From positions 1-20,387 of the forward strand of contig JADFWK010000005.1 of NCBI GenBank assembly GCA_015223015.1: DNA of 20,387 bases, read 5' to 3'. Below are positions 1 to 8,048 of this stretch, in pieces. Source of the stretch: Pseudomonadota bacterium. GTDB taxonomy: Bacteria; Desulfobacterota; DSM-4660; Desulfatiglandales; B25-G16. The position numbers and the translations under genes were made by a program. The notes under the pieces are model-generated. The model did not search any database. It saw only the letters and a list, made by a program, of their open reading frames with translations, and was not told where the DNA came from. Within the stretch, counting starts at the first letter, position 1; every line of letters starts with the position of its first letter.

Positions 1-123
1 AATATTGTTCACCTCCACGGAGGCCATGCCGGTTGCAAGCCGAAAGAGAACGGAAACATCTTCTATATAGTTCTGCCAAAGGTTTCCCGTCCAAATAAGA
101 CAGAACGACGAGATATATCTTGA
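1..123 (+). CDS. Sensor histidine kinase, C-terminal end (partial, 5' end outside window)
   Basis: Reading frame 1 is open from the first base to a TGA at 121-123 and gives 40 residues. The start reads NIVHLHGG and is followed by GNIFYIVLPKV. This matches the end of a HATPase_c domain, where family members typically read I-x-x-x-H-GG followed by G-x-x-F-x-x-x-LP (the G2 box and last strand of the ATP-binding fold). It is therefore most likely the C-terminus of a two-component sensor kinase; the sensor part and the phospho-acceptor histidine lie outside the window. The stop is 40 bp before der on the same strand, so the two could be cotranscribed. The fragment is short, and a GHKL ATPase other than a sensor kinase is possible. 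Confidence 0.72.
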   Translation, partial: NIVHLHGGHAGCKPKENGNIFYIVLPKVSRPNKTERRDIS

Positions 124-163
124 TCACCCTGAACGCTTCATCATTTTTGTATACATCCACAAC

Positions 164-1471
164 ATGCTTCCTATTATCGCCATAGTTGGCCGCCCCAATG
201 TGGGTAAATCTACCCTTTTCAACCGCCTCACCAAGAAAAGGAACGCCCTCGTTGATGACATCCCCGGTGTAACCAGGGATCGTCTGTACGCAACGGTAAG
301 GTGGGATGACAAAGATATTATTCTTGTCGACACCGGTGGGTTTGAGTCCTCTCTTAAGGGACCGCTATTAGATGGTGTAAAGAAACAGGTGGAGATTGCC
401 ATTGAGGAGGCAGACGTGATTATCCTCCTTTTTGATGGGAGAACCGGACCTGTTCTGGGAGATGAGGAATTGCTCACGCTCTTAAGGCGATCTGAGAAAA
501 AGGTATTGTATGCGGTGAACAAGATTGATGGCCCGAAACATGAATCACTGAGTTTAGAATTCTATTCTCTCGGCATGGATACAGTTTTCCCCATTTCTTC
601 AGCTCACGGTTACGGAATTGGCCCCCTGATGGACCAGCTTATGAGGGATCTCCCTGCTGGTGAAGATCTCATTGAGCAAGAGGGTCGCATCAAGATAGCG
701 ATTATTGGCCGCCCCAATGTCGGCAAATCTTCCCTGATTAATAGGATTATTGGGTCTGATAGATTAGTTGTAAGTGAACTACCCGGCACGACAAGAGATT
801 CCGTGGATATACTATTTGAGAGGCAAGGAAAAGCCTATCAATTGATAGATACTGCTGGGATTAGAAGAAAGGCGCGGGTCAAAGAAAAAATCGAAAAATT
901 CTCGATAATTAAGGCATTGAAGGCGATAAATCGCTGTCATATTTCCGTTGTTTTATTCGATGCCTCGGCAGGCTTATATGAGCAAGATGTTCGAATCTGC
1001 GGATATGCGTTTGAGAGGGGTTGCGGCATGGTGAGAGCCTTCAACAAATGGGATCTTGTCAAAAATAAACCCGCTTTGCAGAAGTCCCTAGAGGATTCTA
1101 TTGACCGGCAGTTGGGCTTTGTTTCTTTTGTCCCCACCATACATATTTCGGCTCTTACCGGAGAGAGGGTAAACAGATTGTTTACGGTGGTAGATACGGT
1201 TTGGGCACAATTCAATATTCATGTGCCAACACCTACAATTAATAAGGCATTAGGGCATATCGTAAGAAAAAACCCGCCGCCACTTGTTGGCAGAGGACGG
1301 CTCAAACTGTTTTATGCTACCCAGACCTCGATTCAACCACCTACGTTTGCTATATTTGTTAACCGACCAGATAATGTTCGCATTTCATACGAGAGATACA
1401 TTATAAACCAGTTTAGGGAACACTTCGGGTTACACCTTATTCCGATAAAGGTTTTTTTCAGAGAGAGATAA
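164..1471 (+). CDS. der: Ribosome biogenesis GTPase Der (EngA)
   Basis: 435 aa, the normal length for Der, a double-GTPase that assists 50S subunit assembly. Two G domains are visible. The first has GRPNVGKS at residues 9-16, a DTGG switch II and NKID. The second has GRPNVGKSS near residue 182, a DTAG switch and NKWD. The last ~85 residues form the KH-like domain, with PPLVGRGRLKLFYATQ and ending in PIKVFFRER. The start MLPIIAIVGRP is canonical for the family, although I see no clear Shine-Dalgarno sequence before the ATG. The gene lies 40 bp after a histidine kinase end and 313 bp before eno. Nothing is missing or unusual in the protein. Confidence 0.97.
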   Translation: MLPIIAIVGRPNVGKSTLFNRLTKKRNALVDDIPGVTRDRLYATVRWDDKDIILVDTGGFESSLKGPLLDGVKKQVEIAIEEADVIILLFDGRTGPVLGDEELLTLLRRSEKKVLYAVNKIDGPKHESLSLEFYSLGMDTVFPISSAHGYGIGPLMDQLMRDLPAGEDLIEQEGRIKIAIIGRPNVGKSSLINRIIGSDRLVVSELPGTTRDSVDILFERQGKAYQLIDTAGIRRKARVKEKIEKFSIIKALKAINRCHISVVLFDASAGLYEQDVRICGYAFERGCGMVRAFNKWDLVKNKPALQKSLEDSIDRQLGFVSFVPTIHISALTGERVNRLFTVVDTVWAQFNIHVPTPTINKALGHIVRKNPPPLVGRGRLKLFYATQTSIQPPTFAIFVNRPDNVRISYERYIINQFREHFGLHLIPIKVFFRER

Positions 1472-1511
1472 AACGATAATGTCATTTGTCATCGGTCATT
1501 AGTGATTCGTT

Positions 1512-1536
1512 GAGTAGTTGAGTGGTGGAATGGTTA
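1512..1536 (+). repeat. Dispersed 25-bp intergenic repeat, copy 1
   Basis: The sequence is GAGTAGTTGAG, 5 variable bases, then GAATGGTTA. The same two blocks with the same spacing recur at 4128-4152. Partial copies (AGTAGTTGAGTAG) follow immediately, and the surrounding 1480-1570 is made of related GTCATTxGTCA-like words. The copy sits just downstream of der; the other copy is just downstream of the MBL gene. This 313-bp gap holds no convincing gene. Confidence 0.6.
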
Positions 1537-1660
1537 AGTAGTTGAGTAGTGAATTAGTCATTGGTCACTGGAGATAATCGCAATTGTGGAAAGGGATTTT
1601 GGGGATTTCTTGCTGTGATTATCTATCGCCAAAAAGGGTATTAAAAGAATAATTTTCTAA

Positions 1661-1746
1661 TCTTAGTGGCCGTTCGGCCTTGAGCCTCTCGACCCTGAGC
1701 TCGCAGCCGAAGGGCTCACGGCCGAAAGGCTTTGTGTCTTAGTGGC
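1661..1746. repeat. Palindromic intergenic element bounded by a 10-bp direct repeat
   Basis: TCTTAGTGGC occurs at 1661-1670 and again at 1737-1746. Between and overlapping them is an inverted repeat, with left arm 1669-1686 and right arm 1713-1730 (16 of 18 positions pair, 26-nt loop). The loop contains a CCCTGAGC...CGAAGGG motif (1693-1714) that recurs at the right edge of the window. No T-run follows, so it is not an intrinsic terminator. It resembles a REP/BIME-type or small mobile palindrome sitting between der and eno. Confidence 0.55.
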
Positions 1747-1772
1747 TGAATAGTAATCTTGTATTTTGATAA

Positions 1773-3053
<1,281 letters not shown>

Positions 3054-3135
3054 TTTCCGGTCTTTTTTTTATAAATCCAGGCATTGTTGAATTTCAAATT
3101 GTGGGGATGTAAGACACGCCCTAAATGTCGCATAC

Positions 3136-3169
3136 AACTTTAGGCACTTTGAACTTTAGGTCACTTTAG
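3136..3169 (+). repeat. Short degenerate tandem repeat
   Basis: AACTTTAGGCACTTTG is followed at once by AACTTTAGGTCACTTTAG, giving about two units of 16-18 bp directly before the MBL gene. It belongs to the low-complexity spacer style of this window. No function is visible. Confidence 0.35.
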
Positions 3170-3179
3170 TCACTCTTAA

Positions 3180-4079
3180 ATGGCCATACATAGAATTCGC
3201 GATAATCTCTTTCTCGTTGATCTGGATTCACCGATCCCGGGTTTCTACCAGTTTGTAGGGAGCTGGATACTTCGAGACGGGGATCGGGCTATCATCATTG
3301 ATCCCGGTCCTGCCGCTACTATCAATACCCTGCGCAATTCCATAGGCGAGATAGGGATTGATAGGGTTGACTATGTTCTACTTACCCATATTCACCTCGA
3401 TCATGCCGGTGGATGTGGAGATTTGATAGAGAGCTATCCAGATGCTGTTATTGTGTGCCACCCTGGGGCTGTTACCCATCTGGCAAATCCAGAAAGGCTC
3501 TGGCAAGGTTCGCTGAAGGCTCTCGGCGATTTGGCCAGGACTTATGGCCAACCTTCCCCTATTAGCAGGGAGAGGATTTGCCCTGAAAGGGATATTGTAT
3601 GGAAGGGCTCTGCCATCCAATCATTGGAGACACCGGGGCACGCCTCCCATCACCTGTGCTTCTTTTACAAAAACCTCGTTTTTGCCGGAGAGGTTGCGGG
3701 TGTCAATATCCCTTCAAAGAGTAAACCTTATATGAGGCCTGCCACACCGCCACCCTTTAGGCCTGACATAGCCTTGCATTCCATCTCTCTCGTTGCTGAA
3801 AGAAGCCCTCAGCTCATCTGCTATGGTCATTATGGTCTTCGGGAGGATGCCTCGAATCTGCTGAAAATGGCACAAGATCAGATACGGTTCTGGTTAGAAC
3901 TAATTGAAGGCAGACGCGATAAGGGTCTCAGTGTGGATGAAGCGGAGGTTTTTGAGGAGCTCCTCGCCAAGGATCCCCATCTGAGTTCTTATTACCAGTT
4001 AGAATCCGATATAAGAGAGAGGGAATTGTACTTCTGCAAGAATGCCATTAAGGGGATGGTGGAATTTATCAATAGATAA
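3180..4079 (+). CDS. MBL-fold metallo-hydrolase (glyoxalase II-like)
   Basis: 299 aa. The N-terminal metallo-beta-lactamase fold carries the metal motif THIHLDHAGG (H70, H72, D74, H75), a further ligand in TPGHASHH (H154) and a late histidine in CYGHYG (H217). The position that usually holds the bridging aspartate (family: TGD) reads VFAGEVAGV, so glutamate E171 replaces it. The C-terminal ~80 residues are helical and charged. The substrate cannot be named; the family includes hydroxyacylglutathione hydrolases and lactonases. The ATG has no clear Shine-Dalgarno sequence and follows a short repeat. The gene ends convergent with the 453-aa gene on the minus strand. There is no sign that it works with eno upstream. 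Confidence 0.87.
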   Translation: MAIHRIRDNLFLVDLDSPIPGFYQFVGSWILRDGDRAIIIDPGPAATINTLRNSIGEIGIDRVDYVLLTHIHLDHAGGCGDLIESYPDAVIVCHPGAVTHLANPERLWQGSLKALGDLARTYGQPSPISRERICPERDIVWKGSAIQSLETPGHASHHLCFFYKNLVFAGEVAGVNIPSKSKPYMRPATPPPFRPDIALHSISLVAERSPQLICYGHYGLREDASNLLKMAQDQIRFWLELIEGRRDKGLSVDEAEVFEELLAKDPHLSSYYQLESDIRERELYFCKNAIKGMVEFINR

Positions 4080-4088
4080 GTATTCAGG

Positions 4089-4152
4089 GATTTAGGGATT
4101 AAGGAATTAGGGGATTAGGGATTGGCTGAGTAGTTGAGGAATCGAATGGTTA
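4089..4152 (+). repeat. Low-complexity GGATTA-rich tract plus dispersed 25-bp repeat, copy 2
   Basis: 4089-4124 is built from GGATTA/GGGATTA-like words. It is followed at 4128-4152 by GAGTAGTTGAG, 5 bases, GAATGGTTA, the second copy of the repeat found after der (1512-1536). It lies in the 155-bp gap between two convergent genes. A T8 run at 4226-4233 is preceded by a weak 6-bp stem (4198-4212), which is not enough to call a terminator. Confidence 0.5.
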
Positions 4153-4234
4153 CTGCTTAGCGAATCAACAACTTAACTAATTTCCAATAGGTGAACTTGA
4201 GGGTCGCTCTCAGATCTGTTTGGTCTTTTTTTTA

Positions 4235-5596
4235 TTAAGTGCTATTATTCAAGGTATGTGAAACCCTCTTATTCTCACCTCCATTAAGTACATCCCGCAA
4301 GATAAAATTGGTATTCTGTTCAAGCTGGTTCATGGTTTCGGCAAGAGCCTTGAGTTGTATCAAGGTTTTCCGCGATTTTTCACGAGATCGGATTTCAAGA
4401 GCCGGATTACTCAGTATTGTGATGAGTCTGTCAAGAGCCAAGGCGTCAAAATGGTCGTCAGTCCTGTATAGAAGGTGAATCCACTCTGTCTTGACGTCCC
4501 CCGGGATCTTATCATAATGAGCAATGCTCTCATGGTTATGACCAAAGTGGAGGGATTTTTTCAGCTTATCAATGGTCTTCCAAACCACCTCCCTCTTGTG
4601 ATCATCCTGGGGACACTTACCAAAAAAATCTTTCCACATCCTTACGATCTGCATATTCACCCAATTCTCGCCCTTTTCAGGTGGAAGTGAAAGTCCCAGG
4701 AATTTATTCTGGATATCAACCAACTTTCCTCTCAGATCCTCATGCCCCCCGTTCATGGCCTCTAACATTCCATTCAATTCCCTAATAGCTGCAGCCTTGC
4801 CATTCCCTTCTTTTCCGTGTTCACGCAGCACCTGCTCCCACTGATCCCGAAGGTATCCTATCTCCTGTTTTACGAGATAAAAGATCAGTCCCGACTTGGT
4901 GGTAGCATTTCGGAGTGAATCTGCAAGTATGTTGCATGCCGTCAGTCTCTCCTCTGCCAGCCGCTCCATGGTCTTCATGGAATCCCGGTGTAAGTGGTAA
5001 GACAATAGTTCTGTTCCGAGAGAACGTGAGAGTTTCTTAATGACTCTGGTCTCATGGCTGTTGACCTTAATCGTAGATGGATAGAAGTGTATCTTGATGA
5101 CAGCCACGACAACATGCTCACTGTCTTTCCATATGATGTTTCCTTCGTAATCGCGAGGATACTCAAATGAGGAACGCTCGTCTAGATTAAGATCTGACTT
5201 GCGGACAAGCACTGGTTCCATATGATGGAAATCTGAGCATTTTCCTTCAACCTGCAGCGGGATACTCCGGGCATTGGTGCTTGGGTCTTGGGCAGTCCAG
5301 CTTTTGTGTTTCTCAACGCACCAGGACATGGCCTCAAGGGGACGACCCGGTTGATCTCTGTACGCAGTCCATGGCTTACCAGGAGGATTGTACCCAGATT
5401 TTGCCGGAAGGCCCCACGAGATTTCTTCTCTTCCATCGTCAATTATCCCGGAGGCAATCCTTTCTGCAATCAAGTCTGGTGGTTTTCCAATTCGATAGAT
5501 GGTGCCCTTAAAGGTATTAGGAAGGCAGTAGAGGATGGTTTCAATCATTTCTACGCAGGCCTTCTCTAGTACAGCCTTTTCTATCCCTATGAACAA
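4235..5596 (-). CDS. Uncharacterised soluble protein, 453 aa
   Basis: I do not recognise the family. There is no signal peptide or membrane segment. Residues ~18-130 are rich in W, P and G (for example NPPGKPWTAYRDQPGRP and MSWCVEKHKSWTAQDP), which suggests a globular domain. Around 129-183 come HHMEPVLVRKSDL and a beta-rich stretch (VVVAVIKIHFYPSTIKV). From ~185 on the protein is mainly charged helix with coiled-coil character, including a stretch near ADSLRNATTKSG that loosely recalls dimerisation helices of signalling proteins. Base composition looks coding throughout. The frame opens at a TAA shortly upstream, and the only start in the full ORF is TTG at 5596. ATG at 5545 (MIETILYC), preceded by GAGAAGG, is an equally good start and would give 436 aa. 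It is isolated between a convergent gene and a 967-bp gap. Confidence 0.7.
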   Translation of the reverse strand: MFIGIEKAVLEKACVEMIETILYCLPNTFKGTIYRIGKPPDLIAERIASGIIDDGREEISWGLPAKSGYNPPGKPWTAYRDQPGRPLEAMSWCVEKHKSWTAQDPSTNARSIPLQVEGKCSDFHHMEPVLVRKSDLNLDERSSFEYPRDYEGNIIWKDSEHVVVAVIKIHFYPSTIKVNSHETRVIKKLSRSLGTELLSYHLHRDSMKTMERLAEERLTACNILADSLRNATTKSGLIFYLVKQEIGYLRDQWEQVLREHGKEGNGKAAAIRELNGMLEAMNGGHEDLRGKLVDIQNKFLGLSLPPEKGENWVNMQIVRMWKDFFGKCPQDDHKREVVWKTIDKLKKSLHFGHNHESIAHYDKIPGDVKTEWIHLLYRTDDHFDALALDRLITILSNPALEIRSREKSRKTLIQLKALAETMNQLEQNTNFILRDVLNGGENKRVSHTLNNST

Positions 5597-5767
5597 TGCC
5601 CTTTTCCTCGTCTCGGTCTTACCTTAACAAGCCCCAGTTGCTACGGAGGCGTTTCTTAAGGGATTGATAGTGTACGTCTCTTTAATCATTTGTCAATAGA
5701 AAAAAGTGTGCCCTGGCAATAAGTTACCCTGGCATCAACACAATTTATGCAAACTGGGAGCAAATCC

Positions 5768-5914
5768 ATGTTCCTGACCTCAGAGTATCAGATTGCCCAG
5801 CCGCCAACCTATCCAGGCCGAGACCCTTATCATTCGGGGGTTAGCGATGAATCTACGTCGTGTCCCTATGCTCTCATGGCTACCATTTGTCAAGAAAAAA
5901 ACACTGTATATTGA
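5768..5914 (+). CDS. Possible small protein, 48 aa
   Basis: The ATG at 5768 is preceded by GGGAG (5756-5760) at 7-nt spacing, one of the better ribosome sites in the window. The product starts MFLTSEYQIAQPPTYPGR and ends QEKNTVY. It is polar with one cysteine pair (CPYALMATIC) and has no membrane segment or signal peptide. I recognise no family. It stands alone on the plus strand, 854 bp from the previous plus-strand start signal I can identify and just ahead of the foldback element. The ribosome site and the reasonable composition support a real small gene; its isolation and short length argue against it. Confidence 0.3.
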   Translation: MFLTSEYQIAQPPTYPGRDPYHSGVSDESTSCPYALMATICQEKNTVY

Positions 5915-6112
5915 AACAATGCAAATTTTTCTACTATATCTGGTAGCAATAAAAATATACCTCGAGAAAACTTCCCCAAAGATAATGTCTGAAATGCGCG
6001 GATCCTTCCCTCACCCATTCATTGTTTATCGGACAGAATGATGATAACGATAAATCAAAACTGACAATTGGACCATAAACTCCTGGAAAAATGGGATCGC
6101 GTCCTTGTTTTA

Positions 6113-6122
6113 TGAATTATTG
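6113..6122 (+). repeat. Target site duplication, left copy
   Basis: TGAATTATTG lies directly against the left terminal inverted repeat of the foldback element and is repeated without change at 6431-6440 against the right end. Confidence 0.82.
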
Positions 6123-6430
6123 GTATCGTTCAAAAGCGTTGGCATGAACCATAGTGAGTAGTCGCTCACATTCTAAAGGAGGTCATGGCTGTTTTTGAAA
6201 GGCGATATCTCAAAAAAATTCCACCGGATTTCGCAGTGGTCAAAATATGTGGGGTTTACACCTCAGAAGCCCTGGTAGTCTTATCCTGGCTCATCTAAAC
6301 CCCACATATTTGACCACATCCCTTGAGGCCTATAGATAGCGCCTTGAGAAAATGGGCATGACCTCATAGAGGTAATTATGTACGCGTTCTCTAACCAATA
6401 TACCATTGAGTAAACACTTTTGAACGATAC
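6123..6430. mobile_element. Foldback MITE, 308 bp, non-autonomous
   Basis: The ends are a 14-bp perfect inverted repeat: GTATCGTTCAAAAG at 6123-6136 and its complement at 6417-6430. The whole element is a long imperfect palindrome, with left arm 6123-6258, 37-nt loop 6259-6295 and right arm 6296-6430. Paired blocks are GAGGTCATG (6179-6187) with 6357-6365, AAGGCGATATCT (6199-6210) with 6334-6345 (one mismatch), and an innermost 23/22-nt pair 6236-6258 with 6296-6317 (one base indel). A perfect 10-bp direct repeat flanks it. No ORF of note lies inside, so movement would need a transposase encoded elsewhere. The TSD length fits a DDE transposase that makes 9-12 bp duplications, but the ends do not let me name an IS family. 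Confidence 0.85.
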
Positions 6431-6440
6431 TGAATTATTG
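6431..6440 (+). repeat. Target site duplication, right copy
   Basis: TGAATTATTG is identical to 6113-6122 and directly abuts the right terminal inverted repeat. Confidence 0.82.
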
Positions 6441-6563
6441 TGTTCTGTCTATTTGGTAAGGACCACGCGATTCCCAAAAGAACTCCTGGGATGATCCGTG
6501 GATCCTGTTCATGAGGAAAAAATGGAAGGCTAAATCCTGACAAGACGAAAACAAGGTCGGCAC

Positions 6564-7607
6564 TTACTCGAGAGCAATGATATCATCCTTAAACTCATCT
6601 GAATCCAGGTTGAGATCCACAGGAACCAGCTCTTTCCCATCCCACTTCTTAGAATAGTCCCCGCCTGGGAGCTTTTCGATCATATACATAATACCCCACT
6701 TGTTCAAGAAGTACTCTGTGTCTTTACCTATCTGATCCATCCTAAGGCGGTATTTTGCGTGGTAGGAATCCTTTTTGTCTACCTTAGAGTAGTCGTGATT
6801 GTGGATGGTTTCCGACTCTGGGCAATAGTAAATCTTATACCCGGCCTTGCGCATGTTCAAAGACAAGTCCTTGTCCTCGTTTGCGATGAATATCCCTTTA
6901 CCATTGACCATGTCATCAAAGCCACCAACTTGGAACAGGGCTTTCCGTTTCGCCAAGAGGGTTGTGGTAGTATACCAGGGCACCTCTCCCCCTCTCGTAA
7001 CGAGAGGATCATACCTCTGGAGGTTTGCCATCTGCCCCGACTTTGAGAGCCCGATCCCGTATACCATGCCCCCTTTTTCCAGTGCTACAGTATGACAGCC
7101 GCAGTAATAGACATTGTCGATCTCTGCCCTCAGCAGCTTTGCCCCCACCATCCCGATTGCTTCTTCTTTTGCTGCGGTCTCCTTAAGCCCTTCCAGCCAC
7201 CCGGGCAGTACGATAACATCATTGTCCATCACCACAAGGTATTCCCCCCTTGAAAAGTAAATCCCCTGATTGCGCTGTCCCGTTGTGCCCGTACTCTGTT
7301 TGTTGTATATGACGTGGACATTCTGGTGCAAGTCCTCGAGGGCCATAATAATCTCCAGAGTTTCTCTTCCCGAACCGACCTCGCTCAGGATTATCTCAAA
7401 GGGTTCTGTCGTATTTTGAAAAATCGATTCCACGCATCGTTTGGTACCGTTTCCCCTCTCTGCTGAAATGATGACAACCGATGTCAGATCATTGGTACCA
7501 AGCTGGTGCTTTTTCCCATACTGATCGAGGGCTGTAGATCGGTCCAAATTCAGGCTATTGCCGCTCCTGTCAAGAAATGAATATCTTTTGGTTATATCAA
7601 AAAGCAT
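6564..7607 (-). CDS. Family 2 glycosyltransferase
   Basis: 347 aa, cytosolic, no membrane segment. From residue 42 a GT-A fold begins (TSVVIISAERGNGTKRCVESI). The nucleotide-sugar/metal motif is VVMDNDVIVLPGWLEG with DND at 128-130, and the acceptor-side motif is ANEDKDLSLNMRKAGYKI (ED at 244-245). A histidine pair follows in ETIHNHDY (~269-271), a common late metal or diphosphate ligand in GT2 enzymes. The first ~40 residues are an extension with no recognised domain. The donor and acceptor sugars cannot be read from the sequence. GAGGAG upstream of the ATG gives a strong ribosome site. The gene is divergent from the GpgS-like gene at 8049, but the gap is 441 bp and the two are different subfamilies, so joint function is not shown. 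Confidence 0.87.
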   Translation of the reverse strand: MLFDITKRYSFLDRSGNSLNLDRSTALDQYGKKHQLGTNDLTSVVIISAERGNGTKRCVESIFQNTTEPFEIILSEVGSGRETLEIIMALEDLHQNVHVIYNKQSTGTTGQRNQGIYFSRGEYLVVMDNDVIVLPGWLEGLKETAAKEEAIGMVGAKLLRAEIDNVYYCGCHTVALEKGGMVYGIGLSKSGQMANLQRYDPLVTRGGEVPWYTTTTLLAKRKALFQVGGFDDMVNGKGIFIANEDKDLSLNMRKAGYKIYYCPESETIHNHDYSKVDKKDSYHAKYRLRMDQIGKDTEYFLNKWGIMYMIEKLPGGDYSKKWDGKELVPVDLNLDSDEFKDDIIALE

Positions 7608-7816
7608 TGTCAGTTCTCCTCAAAGGTTTACCCCACAAGCACCCCTAACCCTGGTTTACCCTGCCAAGCAAGATCCATCTCAGGGACACGGGCATCACAA
7701 AAACCCTGTTCCAGATTTGGATTCAGGATTTTGCATCTCCTGCCTCTTGCGGTTGTCATTAGCAAGCATGGGCGATTCTGTCAACCATATTGTCCCAACG
7801 CTGGTTCAGTCCATGC

Positions 7817-7845
7817 TTGACACAAGAGTGCCTTTATCCTATGGT
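7817..7845 (+). promoter_or_regulatory. Sigma70-type promoter for the first GpgS-like gene
   Basis: TTGACA (7817-7822), 17-bp spacer, TATGGT (7840-7845). The -35 is a perfect consensus and the -10 matches 4 of 6. Transcription would begin near 7852, giving a leader of about 85 nt to the possible ATT start at 7938 or about 200 nt to the GTG at 8049. The leader holds a small inverted repeat, TGATTCA (7846-7852) with TGAATCA (7877-7883). On the other strand a TTGACA (7779-7784) without a convincing -10 could serve the divergent GT2 gene. Confidence 0.5.
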
Positions 7846-8048
7846 TGATTCAGTAATATAAACACTCAAAGCAATTTGAATCACCTATCACATCATACTT
7901 CTTACAGGTTACTACGTAAAGAAAAAGGGGTTTAACCATTCCTGAATTCTCGCAAAGAAGTGGGCGTATAACCACCTTCCACATAATTCAGCAGAACCGA
8001 AGGCAGCTGAGATCCCAGCTCAGGCTTCATTCTAAGTGGAAAAAGACG

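Larger units (their letters stand above)
5597..6563. other. 967-bp intergenic region
   Basis: This gap lies upstream of the 453-aa gene and downstream of the GT2 gene. It holds a possible small gene (5768-5914), a direct repeat CCCTGGCA at 5711-5718 and 5728-5735, and the foldback element 6123-6430 with its target duplication. Apart from these I see nothing I can support in 5915-6112 or 6441-6563. A TTG-started frame at 5793-6041 has poor codon character and no ribosome site. Confidence 0.6.

Noticed and set aside
1669..1730. Rho-independent terminator after der
   Set aside because: The stem is good, but no T-run follows and it lies about 200 bp after the der stop. It is better seen as a palindromic repeat.
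5700..5770. Sigma54 promoter around the CCCTGGCA repeats
   Set aside because: TGGCA occurs twice, but no GC dinucleotide stands at the required spacing for a -12 element.
5793..6041. 82-aa frame from TTG
   Set aside because: No ribosome site and no domain-like composition. It overlaps the better-supported 48-aa frame at 5768-5914 in another phase.
7558..7848. 96-aa plus-strand frame between the GT2 and GpgS-like genes
   Set aside because: It overlaps the start of GT2 and the promoter region, with no ribosome site. I treat this gap as divergent regulatory DNA.
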